From Streptomyces roseolus (GTDB taxonomy: Bacteria > Actinomycetota > Actinomycetes > Streptomycetales > Streptomycetaceae): a stretch of 64,000 nucleotides of DNA. The first letter of the stretch is position 1; each line of letters starts with the position of its first letter. The translations under genes and the position numbers were made by a program. The notes under the pieces were generated by a model. That model made no database searches, had not been told where the DNA came from, and worked only from the letters and a program-made list of their open reading frames with translations. The stretch is from contig NZ_BMTV01000004.1 in the NCBI RefSeq assembly GCF_014649855.1, positions 270,959 to 334,958 on the forward strand. Reading direction: 5' to 3'. Below are positions 7,186 to 17,532 of the stretch, piece after piece.

Positions 7186-9630
7186 TCACTTGGTCGACGG
7201 GCCCACGCGGACCGTGATCGTCTGGCCGTTCTTCGGCTCCTTGACGACCTCGATCTTGGTGTTGGTGTCAGTGACCTTCACGCCGGCGCGCTCGGTCTCC
7301 TGGTACCAGTAGGTGCCCTTGCGGTCGTCGAAGACCGGGTTGCCCGGCTGCGAGCGGACCCAGGTCGGGACGTCGGCCTTGTGCAGACGGAAAGCGTCCG
7401 TCCGGTACGTTCCGAAGGTGGAGTCGTACGCCTGGACACGGTTGCGCATCAGGGAGCCGTCGCCGAACTTCAGCGGGGTCGGGTGGGCGTCGACCGGGAG
7501 GATCAGGCCCTGGCCCGGGTGCTGGGAGGTGTTGTTGTCCTTCTGGGACAGGTCCCACTTCCAGATGAGCAGACCGTTCTGGTACGGGTAGTGCTCGACC
7601 CAGCTCGCCTTGTCGCCGGTGAAGCCGAAGTTGTACGGGCCGACCTTGAGGGTGGCGTCGTACGAGACGTACTGGCGGTTCTCGGCGATGTAGTACTGCT
7701 CGTACTCGTTGGTGAAGCCCTTGCCCATCCGCGTGAAGCCCTTGGCCGTCCAGCCGTTGTCACCGTTCTCGGCGTCGTCCGAGAAGACGGTGGCGCCGTC
7801 GGCGGTCAGCGAGATGGAGTCGGCCGCGAAGCCCTTGAGCGCGAGGCCGCCGTCCGTCTGGTAGCGGAAGCGGAGGTCGAACTTCTTGCCCGCGTACGCC
7901 GAGAGGTCGAACGAGAGCGACTTGTGGGCGCCGGAGACGCTGGAGAGCGCCGGGGTGCCGGCCGCGTCGCGGTCGATCGGCTTGCCGTCGGCCGTGCCGT
8001 CCAGGGCGGTCCAGTTGGCGCCGCCGTCCGTCGACACCTCGGTGTAGAGGTAGTCGTACTCGGCCTCGATGTCGTACCAGCCCTTGAGGTTCAGGGTGGC
8101 GGACGACTTGCCGGTGAGGTCGACCGGGCGGGTCAGGGTGTTCTTGAGGTCGTCGCCCATGCCGCTCCACCACTGCGTGGCGCCCTGGGCGGGCTCCACG
8201 ATGTCGGTGGTGACGGCCTTCTTCGGCAGCTCGACGAGGAGCGCCTGCGGGTTCTTGGTGTTGTACTCCGCCACGCCCAGCTTGTGGGTGGACTTCTCGG
8301 CGCGCTGCTCGTCGCTCACCTTGGTGTAGTTGAGCCAGCCGAGCTGGAGCTTGTCCCAGGCGTTCATGTCGCCGGGCATGTCGCCGATGGACTCCTTGCC
8401 CAGGCCGAGCCAGGAGCCGGAGGACATCAGGGACCAGTAGCCGGTCGAGTTCTCGCCGCCCGCGGTGTCGTACAGGTCCGGCAGGCCGAGGTCGTGGCCG
8501 TACTCGTGGGCGAAGACGCCGAGGCCGCCGTTCTCGGGCTGCATCGTGTAGTCGCCGACCCAGATGCCGGTGTCGCCGATCGGGGTGCCGCCGGCCTTGT
8601 TGTTCTCCGGGCCGGTCTTGCCCGCGCTGGTGCCGAAGGCGTACCAGCGGTGGGCCCACAGGGCGTCGGTGCCCTGGGCGCCGCCGCCGGCCGACTCGTC
8701 CTCGCCCGCGTGGACGATCTGGAAGTGGTCGATGTAGCCGTCGGACTCGTTGAAGTTGCCGTCGGCGTCGAAGTCGTAGCGGTCCCACTGGTCGTAGGAC
8801 GCCAGGTCGGCCTTGATCTGGGCGTCGGTCTTGCCCTTGGCCTTCTGGTCGGCGACCCAGGCGTTCACGCCGTCGCGGACGGTGTCCCACACGTTGGCGC
8901 AGTTGGTCTGGCCGCAGTAGTTGGAGCCGTAACGGGCCTCGTTGTACGGGACCTTGACCCAGTCGGAGACGGCGCCGTCGACCGAGTAGCGGCCGGACGA
9001 GGTGCGCTCGTAGTAGGTCTTCAGGGAGTGCTTCTGCTGCCCGGTCTTCGGGTCCTTGCCGGTGCCGAAGTACAGGTCCTGGAAGTGCTTCTGGTTGTAG
9101 TCGGCCTGCCACGCGGTCGAGTTGTCCTTCGACCGGTCCGGCTCGGCTATCTGGTTGTGCAGCGGGCCGGGCTGGCCGCCGAACTTCGGCTTCAGCTCGT
9201 CCGTCTCGTCGTCCTTGCGGTCGACGAGGGTGGTGTTGTCCACCTGGTCGCCGAACTCGACGAGGATGGTGAAGATCTTGTCGGTCTTCTCGCGGCCCAG
9301 CTCGACGTACTTCTTCGCGTCGAGCTTCACGACCTTGGAGCCGCCGCGGTTCTCGACCTTGGCGTCGCCGCTGAGCACCTGCTCCAGGGCGGCCTTGCGC
9401 TGGGCCGCCTGCTGCTTGCTGAAGGGGCCGTCCAGGTCGTGGTCGACCGTGGTCTTCTCGTGGCTGTGGCCGTGGCCGTCGCCCGGCGCCGGGTCGTGGC
9501 GGACGTCCGCCGCCGAGATCCTGCCGTCCTCGTTCGCCCACGCGGTGCTGAAGGTCGAGGCGGTGGCGGCCGTGGCCGCGAGCGCCACGACGACCGCGGA
9601 CGCCCGAATCGCCCGTCGTCTGTTGGTCAC
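7186..9630 (-). CDS. Secreted M6 metalloprotease (immune inhibitor A family)
   Basis: An 814-residue secreted zinc protease. It begins with a Sec signal peptide (NRRRAIRASAVVVALAATAA... ending near STAWA), then a charged His-rich propeptide containing GDGHGHSHEK. The catalytic zinc motif HEYGHDLGLPD starts at residue 375. A carbohydrate-binding/MAM-like beta-rich half follows. Length fits InhA-type proteases, which degrade extracellular proteins. I set the start at GTG 9630 because GGAGG lies about 11 nt upstream and the signal peptide follows at once; the longer upstream frame has no such features. It is monocistronic, with a terminator at 7114-7149. Confidence 0.93.
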   Translation of the reverse strand: MTNRRRAIRASAVVVALAATAATASTFSTAWANEDGRISAADVRHDPAPGDGHGHSHEKTTVDHDLDGPFSKQQAAQRKAALEQVLSGDAKVENRGGSKVVKLDAKKYVELGREKTDKIFTILVEFGDQVDNTTLVDRKDDETDELKPKFGGQPGPLHNQIAEPDRSKDNSTAWQADYNQKHFQDLYFGTGKDPKTGQQKHSLKTYYERTSSGRYSVDGAVSDWVKVPYNEARYGSNYCGQTNCANVWDTVRDGVNAWVADQKAKGKTDAQIKADLASYDQWDRYDFDADGNFNESDGYIDHFQIVHAGEDESAGGGAQGTDALWAHRWYAFGTSAGKTGPENNKAGGTPIGDTGIWVGDYTMQPENGGLGVFAHEYGHDLGLPDLYDTAGGENSTGYWSLMSSGSWLGLGKESIGDMPGDMNAWDKLQLGWLNYTKVSDEQRAEKSTHKLGVAEYNTKNPQALLVELPKKAVTTDIVEPAQGATQWWSGMGDDLKNTLTRPVDLTGKSSATLNLKGWYDIEAEYDYLYTEVSTDGGANWTALDGTADGKPIDRDAAGTPALSSVSGAHKSLSFDLSAYAGKKFDLRFRYQTDGGLALKGFAADSISLTADGATVFSDDAENGDNGWTAKGFTRMGKGFTNEYEQYYIAENRQYVSYDATLKVGPYNFGFTGDKASWVEHYPYQNGLLIWKWDLSQKDNNTSQHPGQGLILPVDAHPTPLKFGDGSLMRNRVQAYDSTFGTYRTDAFRLHKADVPTWVRSQPGNPVFDDRKGTYWYQETERAGVKVTDTNTKIEVVKEPKNGQTITVRVGPSTK

Positions 9631-10042
9631 TTGGTGTCGTTCCTCCCCGGCGCCCACGCCCTCGGACCAGGAAGGTGGGGTGTCCGTCCGGGCGGGGTCG
9701 CGCGTCACAAGTGACGACATTCGACCGGAGAGCGAGCAGAAAAGACAGATCTTGACTTGCACACACCAAGTGCACTATGCGGGTGTCGGAATCCGATATG
9801 CGGACGGTCAGGAAGGGGAGGGGAAGGGGAAGTTCAGGTGCCGGACCGCCTCCGCGGCCGCCCTCCCGGCCCCTCCGCGGCCGCCGTCGCGGCCGTCTCC
9901 GGCCCCGCCCTCCGGGCCGGCCGTGCCCCCCCGTGCGCCCCCCGTGCTCCGGCACCGTGGGTCAGGTCACGCTTACCCGGCGTCCCCGGCGGGCATCGAG
10001 CGTCGTAGAGTCGACCGGGAATCCGGAGGGGCGGTATCCGTC
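9631..10042. other. Divergent intergenic region, protease and small membrane protein
   Basis: This 412-bp gap must hold the promoters of the leftward protease and the rightward membrane-protein gene. A short imperfect inverted repeat built on TGCAC and GTGCA is near 9759-9776. The rest is GC-rich and I see no further gene in it. Confidence 0.5.
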
Positions 10043-10321
10043 ATGCAGCGTCCGAACGCAGCGCAGTACGCCTACGGTTCGGCCGTCGTGGTCCTCGCGA
10101 CCACCGCGCTCCTGCTGCTGACCGGCGCCACCGGGCCGCCGGCCGTCGCCGCGGCCTGTCTCGCCGGACTGGTGCTCGGCGTGCTCGTGGCGGTGACGAT
10201 GCCCTCGGCGGCGCGGCCCGTCAAGTCCCCCGACGGTCCGGCGCCCGCCGCCGGGAACGACGCGGTCCGGATACCGGCCGCGCGGATGGGCGCGGGAGCC
10301 GATACCCGGACCGGTCGGTGA
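10043..10321 (+). CDS. Small two-TM membrane protein
   Basis: A 92-residue protein with two hydrophobic segments, roughly residues 12-30 (VVVLATTALLLLTGA) and 34-53 (AVAAACLAGLVLGVLVAVTM), then a Pro/Ala/Arg-rich cytoplasmic-type tail. No family is recognised. The ATG has a GGAGGGG box about 11 nt upstream. It faces the RDD gene convergently, 21 bp between stops. Function unknown; the membrane location is a prediction from hydrophobicity. Confidence 0.6.
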   Translation: MQRPNAAQYAYGSAVVVLATTALLLLTGATGPPAVAAACLAGLVLGVLVAVTMPSAARPVKSPDGPAPAAGNDAVRIPAARMGAGADTRTGR

Positions 10322-10342
10322 GTCCGTCCGTGCCGCCGGCGG

Positions 10343-11011
10343 CTACCGCGCCACGGTGACGACCACCGTCTTCGCCGCCTTGTCGTGCAGGCCCTGCTTG
10401 TAGGGCTTGTCGACCAGGATGAGGATCAGGATGAGCAGCGGCCACAGGCAGGCGCAGCAGATCAGCGCCGGCAGCCAGAGCACGACGGCCCGCAGCAGCG
10501 ACTGGCTCATCGGGGGCGTGGAGCCGTCGTTGAGCATGGCGACGCGCAGCTTCATCAGCCGCTTGCCGAGGGTCTGCCCGTTCTTCGCCGTGAGCACCGT
10601 GTCGTACGTCACGTACGCGACGATCGTCAGGAGCTGGAAGACCAGCTGTCCGCCGCCGGTCCAGGTGGCCTGGAAGTCGTCGCCGTCGACCGTCGCCCGG
10701 TCGTAGATGTCGAACGGGATGCCGATGATCGCGAGCGGCACCGCGATGATCGCCCAGTCGACGAGGCGCGCCAGGATCCGGCGTCCGGTCTCGGCGAGCG
10801 GCGGCATCCCGGAGAGCGGGTCGGTGCCGCCGTAGCCCCCGCCGTAGCCGCCGTACGGGGGCGGGGGCGGGTACGGCGAGTCGTACGGGCTCCCCGGCGG
10901 CGGGGACCCCGGCGGCGGCCCGTAGGGCGGCTCCCTGGGCGGTTCCTGGGGCCGCTTGGCGAACGGGTCGTCGTCGGGGGGCGGGCCGGGCGGCGGCTGG
11001 TCGGTGCTCAT
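10343..11011 (-). CDS. RDD family membrane protein with Pro-rich N-terminus
   Basis: A 222-residue protein. Residues 1-70 are a Pro/Gly/Tyr-rich tail (PPYGGYGGGYGG). The RDD domain follows: RRILARLVDWAIIAVPL with the Arg-Asp pair, a second membrane helix, KNGQTLGKRLMKLRV and a third helix region CCACLWPLLILILILVD. RDD proteins are proposed ion/proton exchangers in some bacteria, but the substrate here is unknown. It is downstream of a second RDD gene on the same strand (101-bp, very GC-rich gap that can fold), so the pair may be one transcription unit. Confidence 0.85.
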   Translation of the reverse strand: MSTDQPPPGPPPDDDPFAKRPQEPPREPPYGPPPGSPPPGSPYDSPYPPPPPYGGYGGGYGGTDPLSGMPPLAETGRRILARLVDWAIIAVPLAIIGIPFDIYDRATVDGDDFQATWTGGGQLVFQLLTIVAYVTYDTVLTAKNGQTLGKRLMKLRVAMLNDGSTPPMSQSLLRAVVLWLPALICCACLWPLLILILILVDKPYKQGLHDKAAKTVVVTVAR

Positions 11012-11112
11012 GGGGGCATCGCATCCCGGCGACCGGGGGGCCGCAACGGATGGGCCCCCGTTCGGGGGACCCCCGCCCGCCGCCGGGCGGGCCCCGGGCG
11101 CGGGCCCCGGGT

Positions 11113-12384
11113 TCAGGTCTTCGCGACGAAGGTGCCGGCCGCCTTGTCGTGCCAGCACTGGCGCCACGGGCGGTCGAAGACGCACCAGAGCACGTTGAGC
11201 ACGCCGATCACCAGCAGGCCCAGGAAGGTGTGGAGGAACCAGCGGCGCAGGGACCGCCCGAGGGACGGCGGCTCGTGCGCCTCGATGTCCCTGACCTGGA
11301 CGCCGCACAGCTTCTTGCCGAGCGTGCGGCCCCACTTGGCGGTGGGCAGCGCCTCGTACAGCACGCCGAGGACGAGGAACAGGCCGAGCGCGATGCCGAA
11401 CTGGACGGAGGTGGTGCCGTCGACCAGCCACACCTGCACGGTGACGCCGGAGCGCTCGGCCGCATCGATCTTGGCCTGGATGTGGTCCAGGGCGGCGGTC
11501 ACGAAGGGGAAGGCGGCGCCGGCCGCCATCGCGCCGAGCAGGACGGTGTCGATCACCCGGGCGAGCAGCCGGCGCCCGAGCCCGGCCGGCGGTGCGGAGG
11601 ACTGCTCGCGGACGGCCGCGAGGAAGGGGTCCTCGACCGGCGGCTTCCACGGGACCACGGGCTGCCCCTGCCCCTGCCCCTGCTGGGGCTGCTGGGGCTG
11701 TTGCGGATGAGGCTGCGGCCGCAGCTGCGCCGGCTGGGGGTGGGGGTGGGCCCAGGAGGGGGCGGCGGGCGCGGGAGCCGGGGCCGGGGCCTGCGCCTGT
11801 ACGGGGGCGGGCTGGGGCTGCGGCTGTACGGGCGCGGGGGCCGGGGCCTCGTGGACGGGGGCCGGGGCGGGGGCGGGCGCCGGCGCAGGGGCGGGGGGCT
11901 CGGGGGCCGGGGCGGGCGCCGGGGTGACGGGCATGCCGCCGAGGCGGGCGGGGGCGCTCGGGACCCGGGGGTCGGCGGCGGGCGCCTCGGCCTGCGCGGG
12001 GGCGGTGGGCCACTCGACCGGGGAGCGCGGGTCGGGCACGGCGGCCGCGGGGGCCTCCCAGGCCTCCGGCTCCTCGTCGAAGAAGACGGGCCCGGTCTCG
12101 TCGACGGCGGCCCGCGCGGGGGCGACGGCCGCCGGGGAGGGCTCGGGAACGGGCGCCGGGGCTGGCACGGCCGGCGCGGGGGCGGGGCTCGGCGCGAGGA
12201 CCGGGCCGGCCGGCATGGCCGAGGCGGGCGGCACGGGCGCGCCCTCGCCGTCCTTGGGCGCGGGCCGGCTCGTGCCGGGCACCCAGGAGCCGCCGTTCCA
12301 GTACCGGATGTATCCGGGGATCGACGGATCCGGGTAGTACCCCGCCTGCGGTACCTCGCCGCCGCCTCCGGGAGGAGTAGCCAC
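11113..12384 (-). CDS. RDD family protein with N-terminal DUF2510 domain
   Basis: A 423-residue protein in three parts. Residues about 14-40 (GYYPDPSIPGYIRYWNG) are a DUF2510 module, a short tryptophan-containing domain common in actinobacterial membrane proteins. Residues about 45-240 are a long Pro/Ala linker with PAPAPAP runs, presumably disordered. The C-terminal 180 residues are the RDD domain: GRRLLARVIDTVLLGAMAAG, GRTLGKKLCGVQV and two more hydrophobic helices. It is upstream of the shorter RDD gene. The extreme base composition of the linker produces long spurious antisense frames. Confidence 0.85.
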   Translation of the reverse strand: MATPPGGGGEVPQAGYYPDPSIPGYIRYWNGGSWVPGTSRPAPKDGEGAPVPPASAMPAGPVLAPSPAPAPAVPAPAPVPEPSPAAVAPARAAVDETGPVFFDEEPEAWEAPAAAVPDPRSPVEWPTAPAQAEAPAADPRVPSAPARLGGMPVTPAPAPAPEPPAPAPAPAPAPAPVHEAPAPAPVQPQPQPAPVQAQAPAPAPAPAAPSWAHPHPQPAQLRPQPHPQQPQQPQQGQGQGQPVVPWKPPVEDPFLAAVREQSSAPPAGLGRRLLARVIDTVLLGAMAAGAAFPFVTAALDHIQAKIDAAERSGVTVQVWLVDGTTSVQFGIALGLFLVLGVLYEALPTAKWGRTLGKKLCGVQVRDIEAHEPPSLGRSLRRWFLHTFLGLLVIGVLNVLWCVFDRPWRQCWHDKAAGTFVAKT

Positions 12385-12565
12385 TGCCCCGACTCCGTTC
12401 AGTCACAACGTTCCGTCACCACACTAAGGAGGCACAGTAACGAAGAACCTCCGTGAGGGAGGAAAGAGCCCGCGAGAAAGCCCGCCTTCACGCGAAGGAG
12501 GACGGAATCGCTCACTCCCCGTGAGGTTCGGGCCCGGGGCCGGGGTGCGCGGGCGGCCGGAAGAA

Positions 12566-12589
12566 CTTCCCGGAAAAAATTTCCCGAAG
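12566..12589. promoter_or_regulatory. AT-rich imperfect palindrome upstream of ssgG
   Basis: CTTC-CC-GGAAA-AAA-TTTCC-C-GAAG lies about 80-100 bp before the ssgG ATG and is the only A/T run in the 282-bp gap. The arms are imperfect. It could be an operator or a promoter-associated element. Nothing else is recognised in 12385-12666. Confidence 0.35.
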
Positions 12590-12666
12590 TCGCGTAATGA
12601 ACCGCGTCCACCGCGCTCTCTCCAGGTGAAGGCCCGTCCGGGGCCCCTACCCGAGAGGCAGCAGTC

Positions 12667-13161
12667 ATGCGGAACAACACCGAGCACACCACCGTCGAGC
12701 GCGAGCTGGAACTGAAGCTGGTCCTGTCCCCCGAGCGCTCGGTCCCGGTGCCCGCCCGGCTCGCCTACCGCACCGACGACCCGTACGCCGTCCACATGAC
12801 CTTCCACATCGGCTCCGAGCACCCGGTGAACTGGACCTTCGCCCGCGAGCTGCTCGTCGAGGGCGTCTTCCGGGCCTGCGGCCACGGGGACGTGCGGATC
12901 TGGCCGACGAAGGTCGACGGCCGCAGCGTCATCCTGATGGCCCTCTCCTCCCCCGACGGCGACGCGCTCCTGGAGGCCCCGTCGGCGCAGGTGTCCGCCT
13001 GGCTGGAGCGGACCCTGCGCACGGTGCCGCCGGGCACGGAGTCGGAGCGGCTCGGCATCGACGACGGGCTCGCGGAGCTGCTCGCGACCACCGCGGTCGG
13101 CGACGACCTGTGGCTGCGGGACCCGTGGGGCTCGGACGACGTCCAGGACGGCGAGCTGTGA
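12667..13161 (+). CDS. ssgG: SsgA-like sporulation/cell-division protein, probably SsgG
   Basis: A 164-residue member of the SsgA-like protein family, found only in sporulating actinomycetes, where members steer septum placement and peptidoglycan handling in aerial hyphae. Conserved family blocks are LVLSPERSVPVPARLAYRT, DPYAVHMTFHIG, WTFARELLVEG, GDVRIWP and LSSPDGDALLEAP. The C-terminus is extended compared with SsgB. The symbol ssgG is inferred from position next to the FAD oxidase, hppD and Lrp genes, which I recall as the ssgG neighbourhood in S. coelicolor. GAGAGG sits 8 nt before the ATG. Confidence 0.8.
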   Translation: MRNNTEHTTVERELELKLVLSPERSVPVPARLAYRTDDPYAVHMTFHIGSEHPVNWTFARELLVEGVFRACGHGDVRIWPTKVDGRSVILMALSSPDGDALLEAPSAQVSAWLERTLRTVPPGTESERLGIDDGLAELLATTAVGDDLWLRDPWGSDDVQDGEL

Positions 13162-13174
13162 CGGACCCCCGGGG

Positions 13175-14587
13175 TCAGAACAGCTTTCCGGGGTTGAGGA
13201 GCCCCAGCGGGTCGAAGACGCGCTTGATCTCCCGCTGGAGCCCGAGTCCGACCGGTCCGAGTTCGCGGGCCAGCCACTCCTTCTTCAGGACGCCGACGCC
13301 GTGTTCGCCGGTGATGGTGCCGCCGAGGGAGAGGCCGAGCGCCATGATCGCGTCGAAGGACTCGCGGGCGCGCCGGGACTCGTCCTCGTCGGTGTGGTCG
13401 AAGCAGACGACGGGGTGGGTGTTGCCGTCGCCCGCGTGGACGCAGACGCCGATGGTGAGGGCGTGCTTCTCGGCGATGGCCGTGGTGCCGGCGAGCATCT
13501 CGGCGAGCCGGGTGCGGGGCACGCAGACGTCGTCGATCATCGTGGCGGGCTTGAGGGCCTCCAGGGCGGTGAGGGAGAGCCGGCGGGCCTGGAGGAGGAG
13601 TTCGGACTCGGCGGCGTCGGCGGCGGGGACGACCTCGGTGGCCCCGGCGGCGGTGCAGAGCGCGCCGACGGCGGCGAGGTCGGCGGCCGGGTCCGGGGTG
13701 TCGAAGGCGCACAGGAGGAGCGCCTCGGTGGATTCGGGGAGGCCCATCCGCGCCATGCGGTTGACGGCCCGGACGGTGGTGCGGTCCATGAGTTCGAGGA
13801 GCGAGGGCGTGTGGCCGCGCTCCATGATCGCGCAGACGGCGGCGCAGGCGGCGTCCGTGGAGGGGAACTCGGCGGCGAGGACGAGCTGGGCGGGCGGCTG
13901 CGGCTTGAGCGCGAGGACGGCCTTCACGACGACGCCGAGGCTGCCCTCGGAGCCGACGAAGAGCCGGGTGAGGTCGTATCCGGCGACGCCCTTGGCGGTG
14001 CGGCGCCCGGTGGTCAGGAGGCGTCCGTCGGCGAGCACGACGTCGAGGCCGAGGACGTACTCGGCGGTGACGCCGTACTTGACGCAGCACAGTCCTCCGG
14101 AGGCGGTGCCGATGTTGCCGCCGATGGTGCACGACTCCCAACTGGAGGGATCCGGCGGGTAGTACAGGCCGTGTTCGTTCACGGCGCGGGACAGGACGGC
14201 GTTGACGACGCCCGGTTCGACGACGGCGACGCGGTCGACCGGGTCGATCTCCAGGATCCGGTCCATCTTGACGAGGGAGAGCACGACGCAGCCCTCGGAG
14301 GCGTTGGCGCCCCCGGAGAGTCCGGTGCGGGCGCCCTGCGGCACGACCGGGACGCGGTGCGCGGTCGCCGTCCGCATGACGTGCCGGACCTGTTCGACGG
14401 TGCGCGGCAGCACGACGGCGGCGGGGGTGCCGGCCGCGCAGAAGCTCGCCATGTCGTGGGCGTAGGAGGCGGTCACGTCCGGGTCGGTGAGGACGGCGTC
14501 GGCGGGGAGTCCGGCACGGAGGTCCGCGAGGAGGGCCGCACGGGGACCCTGGTGGGCGTCCGGGTGGGGCGTCTGGAGATCGTCCAT
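13175..14587 (-). CDS. FAD-linked oxidase, GlcD/D-lactate dehydrogenase family
   Basis: A 470-residue flavoprotein of the FAD-binding PCMH/VAO type. It has the N-terminal FAD-binding domain with VVPQGARTGLSGGAN and SCTIGGNIGTASGG, and a C-terminal cap with VCVHAGDGNTHP, EHGVG and the closing motif DPLGLLNPGKLF. Family members oxidise glycolate, D-lactate or D-2-hydroxy acids and pass electrons to quinone or an Fe-S partner. No partner gene is adjacent, so the substrate is open. It is convergent with ssgG (13 bp apart). ATG 14587 is chosen because the upstream frame is low-complexity Pro/Arg. Confidence 0.9.
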   Translation of the reverse strand: MDDLQTPHPDAHQGPRAALLADLRAGLPADAVLTDPDVTASYAHDMASFCAAGTPAAVVLPRTVEQVRHVMRTATAHRVPVVPQGARTGLSGGANASEGCVVLSLVKMDRILEIDPVDRVAVVEPGVVNAVLSRAVNEHGLYYPPDPSSWESCTIGGNIGTASGGLCCVKYGVTAEYVLGLDVVLADGRLLTTGRRTAKGVAGYDLTRLFVGSEGSLGVVVKAVLALKPQPPAQLVLAAEFPSTDAACAAVCAIMERGHTPSLLELMDRTTVRAVNRMARMGLPESTEALLLCAFDTPDPAADLAAVGALCTAAGATEVVPAADAAESELLLQARRLSLTALEALKPATMIDDVCVPRTRLAEMLAGTTAIAEKHALTIGVCVHAGDGNTHPVVCFDHTDEDESRRARESFDAIMALGLSLGGTITGEHGVGVLKKEWLARELGPVGLGLQREIKRVFDPLGLLNPGKLF

Positions 14588-14685
14588 GGTCCCAGCGTGG
14601 CACCGGGGGCCGATGGTGTGAACCCGCCGGGACGGGCGGCCGGTGTGGTCTTCGTACGAGCGCGGGCGGGCGCACAGTGAGGCGC

Positions 14686-16197
14686 ATGAGCGCGATGAAG
14701 AGCCAGAACGTGTCGCGGGTGGTGCTGGCCTCCGGGGCGGCGGCGGTGCTCGCGGCGACGGCGCTGCTGTACCTGCCGGAGCTGCTCGGCGGGGACGCGC
14801 CGCCGCGGCCGCCGGGGCCCGCCGAGCGGGCGGTGAGCGCGGCCCACGCGGGGGCGCCGGCGGCACTGCCGGACCTCGTGGCGCTGATCGGCGACCGGGA
14901 GGAGTGGCTGGCGGAGCACCCGGACGACGCCGCGTCGTGGGCGGTGCTCGGCGCGGCCTACACGGAGCGGGGCACCCGGCTCGGGGACGTACGGGACCTG
15001 CCGAGGGCCGAGCGGGCGCTGAACCGTTCGCTGGCGGAGCTGCCGGCGGGGCGGGGGAACGTGGATGCGCCGCTGGGGCTCGCGGCGCTCGCCGGGGCGC
15101 GGGGCGACTGGAAGGACGCCAGGGAATGGGGCGAGCGGGCCAGGAAGGCGGCGCCGAAGCGGTGGAACGCGTACCCGCTCCTCATCGACGCGTACAACGG
15201 CCTCGGCGACTACGCGGCGGCCCGCAAGGCCATGGAACGCCTCGACGAGCTGCACGGCGGCGCCGTGGTGCGGGGCCGGGCCGCGCAGGTCTACCGGGAC
15301 CGGGGCTGGCGGGAGGACGCCGACGCCACGGCGCTGGACGCGGCGGCGCTGGCGGCGTCGGACGCGGAGAAGGCGGAGGCGTACGCGCGCCTCGGGCGGT
15401 TCTCGTGGGAGCGGGGCGAGCCGGCCGAGGCCCTGGAGCGGTACGGGACGGCGCTGCGGTTCGTGCGCGACCACGGGCCGTCGCTCGCGGGCCGGGCGCG
15501 GGCGCTCGCGGCGCTCGGCCGGACCGACGAGGCGCAGCGGGAGTGGCGGGCGGCGCTGGCCCGTCAGCCGCTCCCCGAGTACGTCCTGGAGGCCGGGGAG
15601 CTGGCGGAGTCGCTGGGCCTGGACGGGGACGCGCGGGCGGCGTACCAGCGGCTGCGGGAGGGGAGCTGGGCCGCCCCTGACGTCGTCCTCGGGCTGCTGG
15701 ACGCCGACCACGGCGATCCGGCCGCGGCGGTGGCCCGGCTGAAGGCCGTCTGGGCGAAGGGCCACCGGTCGGTGGCGGTGGCGGACGCGCTGGGCTGGGC
15801 GCTGCACCGGGCGGGCGAGCCGGAGGAGGCGCTGCCGTACGCCCGCGGGGCCACCGACGAGGGGCTGCGGAGCGCCTCGTTCACGTACCACCTGGGCGAG
15901 ATCGAGCGGGCGCTGGGGCGGACCGGCCAGGCGCGGCGGCACCTGGAGGAGGCGCTGCGGATCCACCCGTCGTTCTCGCCGCTGCACGCGCCGCGGGCCG
16001 AGGCGGCGCTGGCGGAGCTGGGCGAGCCGGACCCGGAGGCGGTGCCGGAGGACGCGCTGCCGGTGAGGGCCGCGGTGGCGGCGAAGGACGCGGTGCCGGT
16101 CAAGGCCGCACTGCCGGTGAAGGACGCATCGGCGGCGAAGGGCGCACCGCCCGTGACGGCCGCGCCGCCGGTGACGACCACCCCGGGGAATCGGTGA
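14686..16197 (+). CDS. TPR-repeat protein with N-terminal membrane anchor
   Basis: About 503 residues. One hydrophobic segment near residues 11-33 (VVLASGAAAVLAATALLYL) could be a membrane anchor or signal sequence. The rest is a helical solenoid of tetratricopeptide-like repeats with A-x3-Y/L-G patterns (WAVLGAAYTERG, AYARLGRFSWERGEPAEAL, GWALHRAGEPEEAL). It is probably a protein-protein scaffold at the membrane; the partner is unknown. The C-terminal 50 residues are degenerate Ala/Val/Lys repeats (VPVKAALPVKDAS). The start is ambiguous between GTG 14677, ATG 14686 and ATG 14695. GAGG at 14679-14682 best fits the last by spacing. Confidence 0.8.
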   Translation: MSAMKSQNVSRVVLASGAAAVLAATALLYLPELLGGDAPPRPPGPAERAVSAAHAGAPAALPDLVALIGDREEWLAEHPDDAASWAVLGAAYTERGTRLGDVRDLPRAERALNRSLAELPAGRGNVDAPLGLAALAGARGDWKDAREWGERARKAAPKRWNAYPLLIDAYNGLGDYAAARKAMERLDELHGGAVVRGRAAQVYRDRGWREDADATALDAAALAASDAEKAEAYARLGRFSWERGEPAEALERYGTALRFVRDHGPSLAGRARALAALGRTDEAQREWRAALARQPLPEYVLEAGELAESLGLDGDARAAYQRLREGSWAAPDVVLGLLDADHGDPAAAVARLKAVWAKGHRSVAVADALGWALHRAGEPEEALPYARGATDEGLRSASFTYHLGEIERALGRTGQARRHLEEALRIHPSFSPLHAPRAEAALAELGEPDPEAVPEDALPVRAAVAAKDAVPVKAALPVKDASAAKGAPPVTAAPPVTTTPGNR

Positions 16198-16265
16198 AGG
16201 GTTCGAGGAGTTGACCGCGCGTCCGGGACGGGCCCCGTGCCCCGCCCCGGACGCGCCGGCCGGCC

Positions 16266-17453
<1,188 letters not shown>

Positions 17454-17532
17454 CTAGAGGGCTGGGCAATCTGTACAGCGCCGGGGGACCATGGCCGGGC
17501 GACTTGTACATCGTGACCATTCGGAGGGCGTC

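Noticed and set aside
11050..12456. Long rightward Gly/Arg-rich frame across the RDD/DUF2510 gene
   Set aside because: It is the complement of the Pro/Ala linker. It has no start with a ribosome binding site and no recognisable domain.
13175..14587. Glycolate oxidase operon glcDEF
   Set aside because: No glcE- or glcF-like partner gene is adjacent, so only the generic FAD-linked oxidase call is made.
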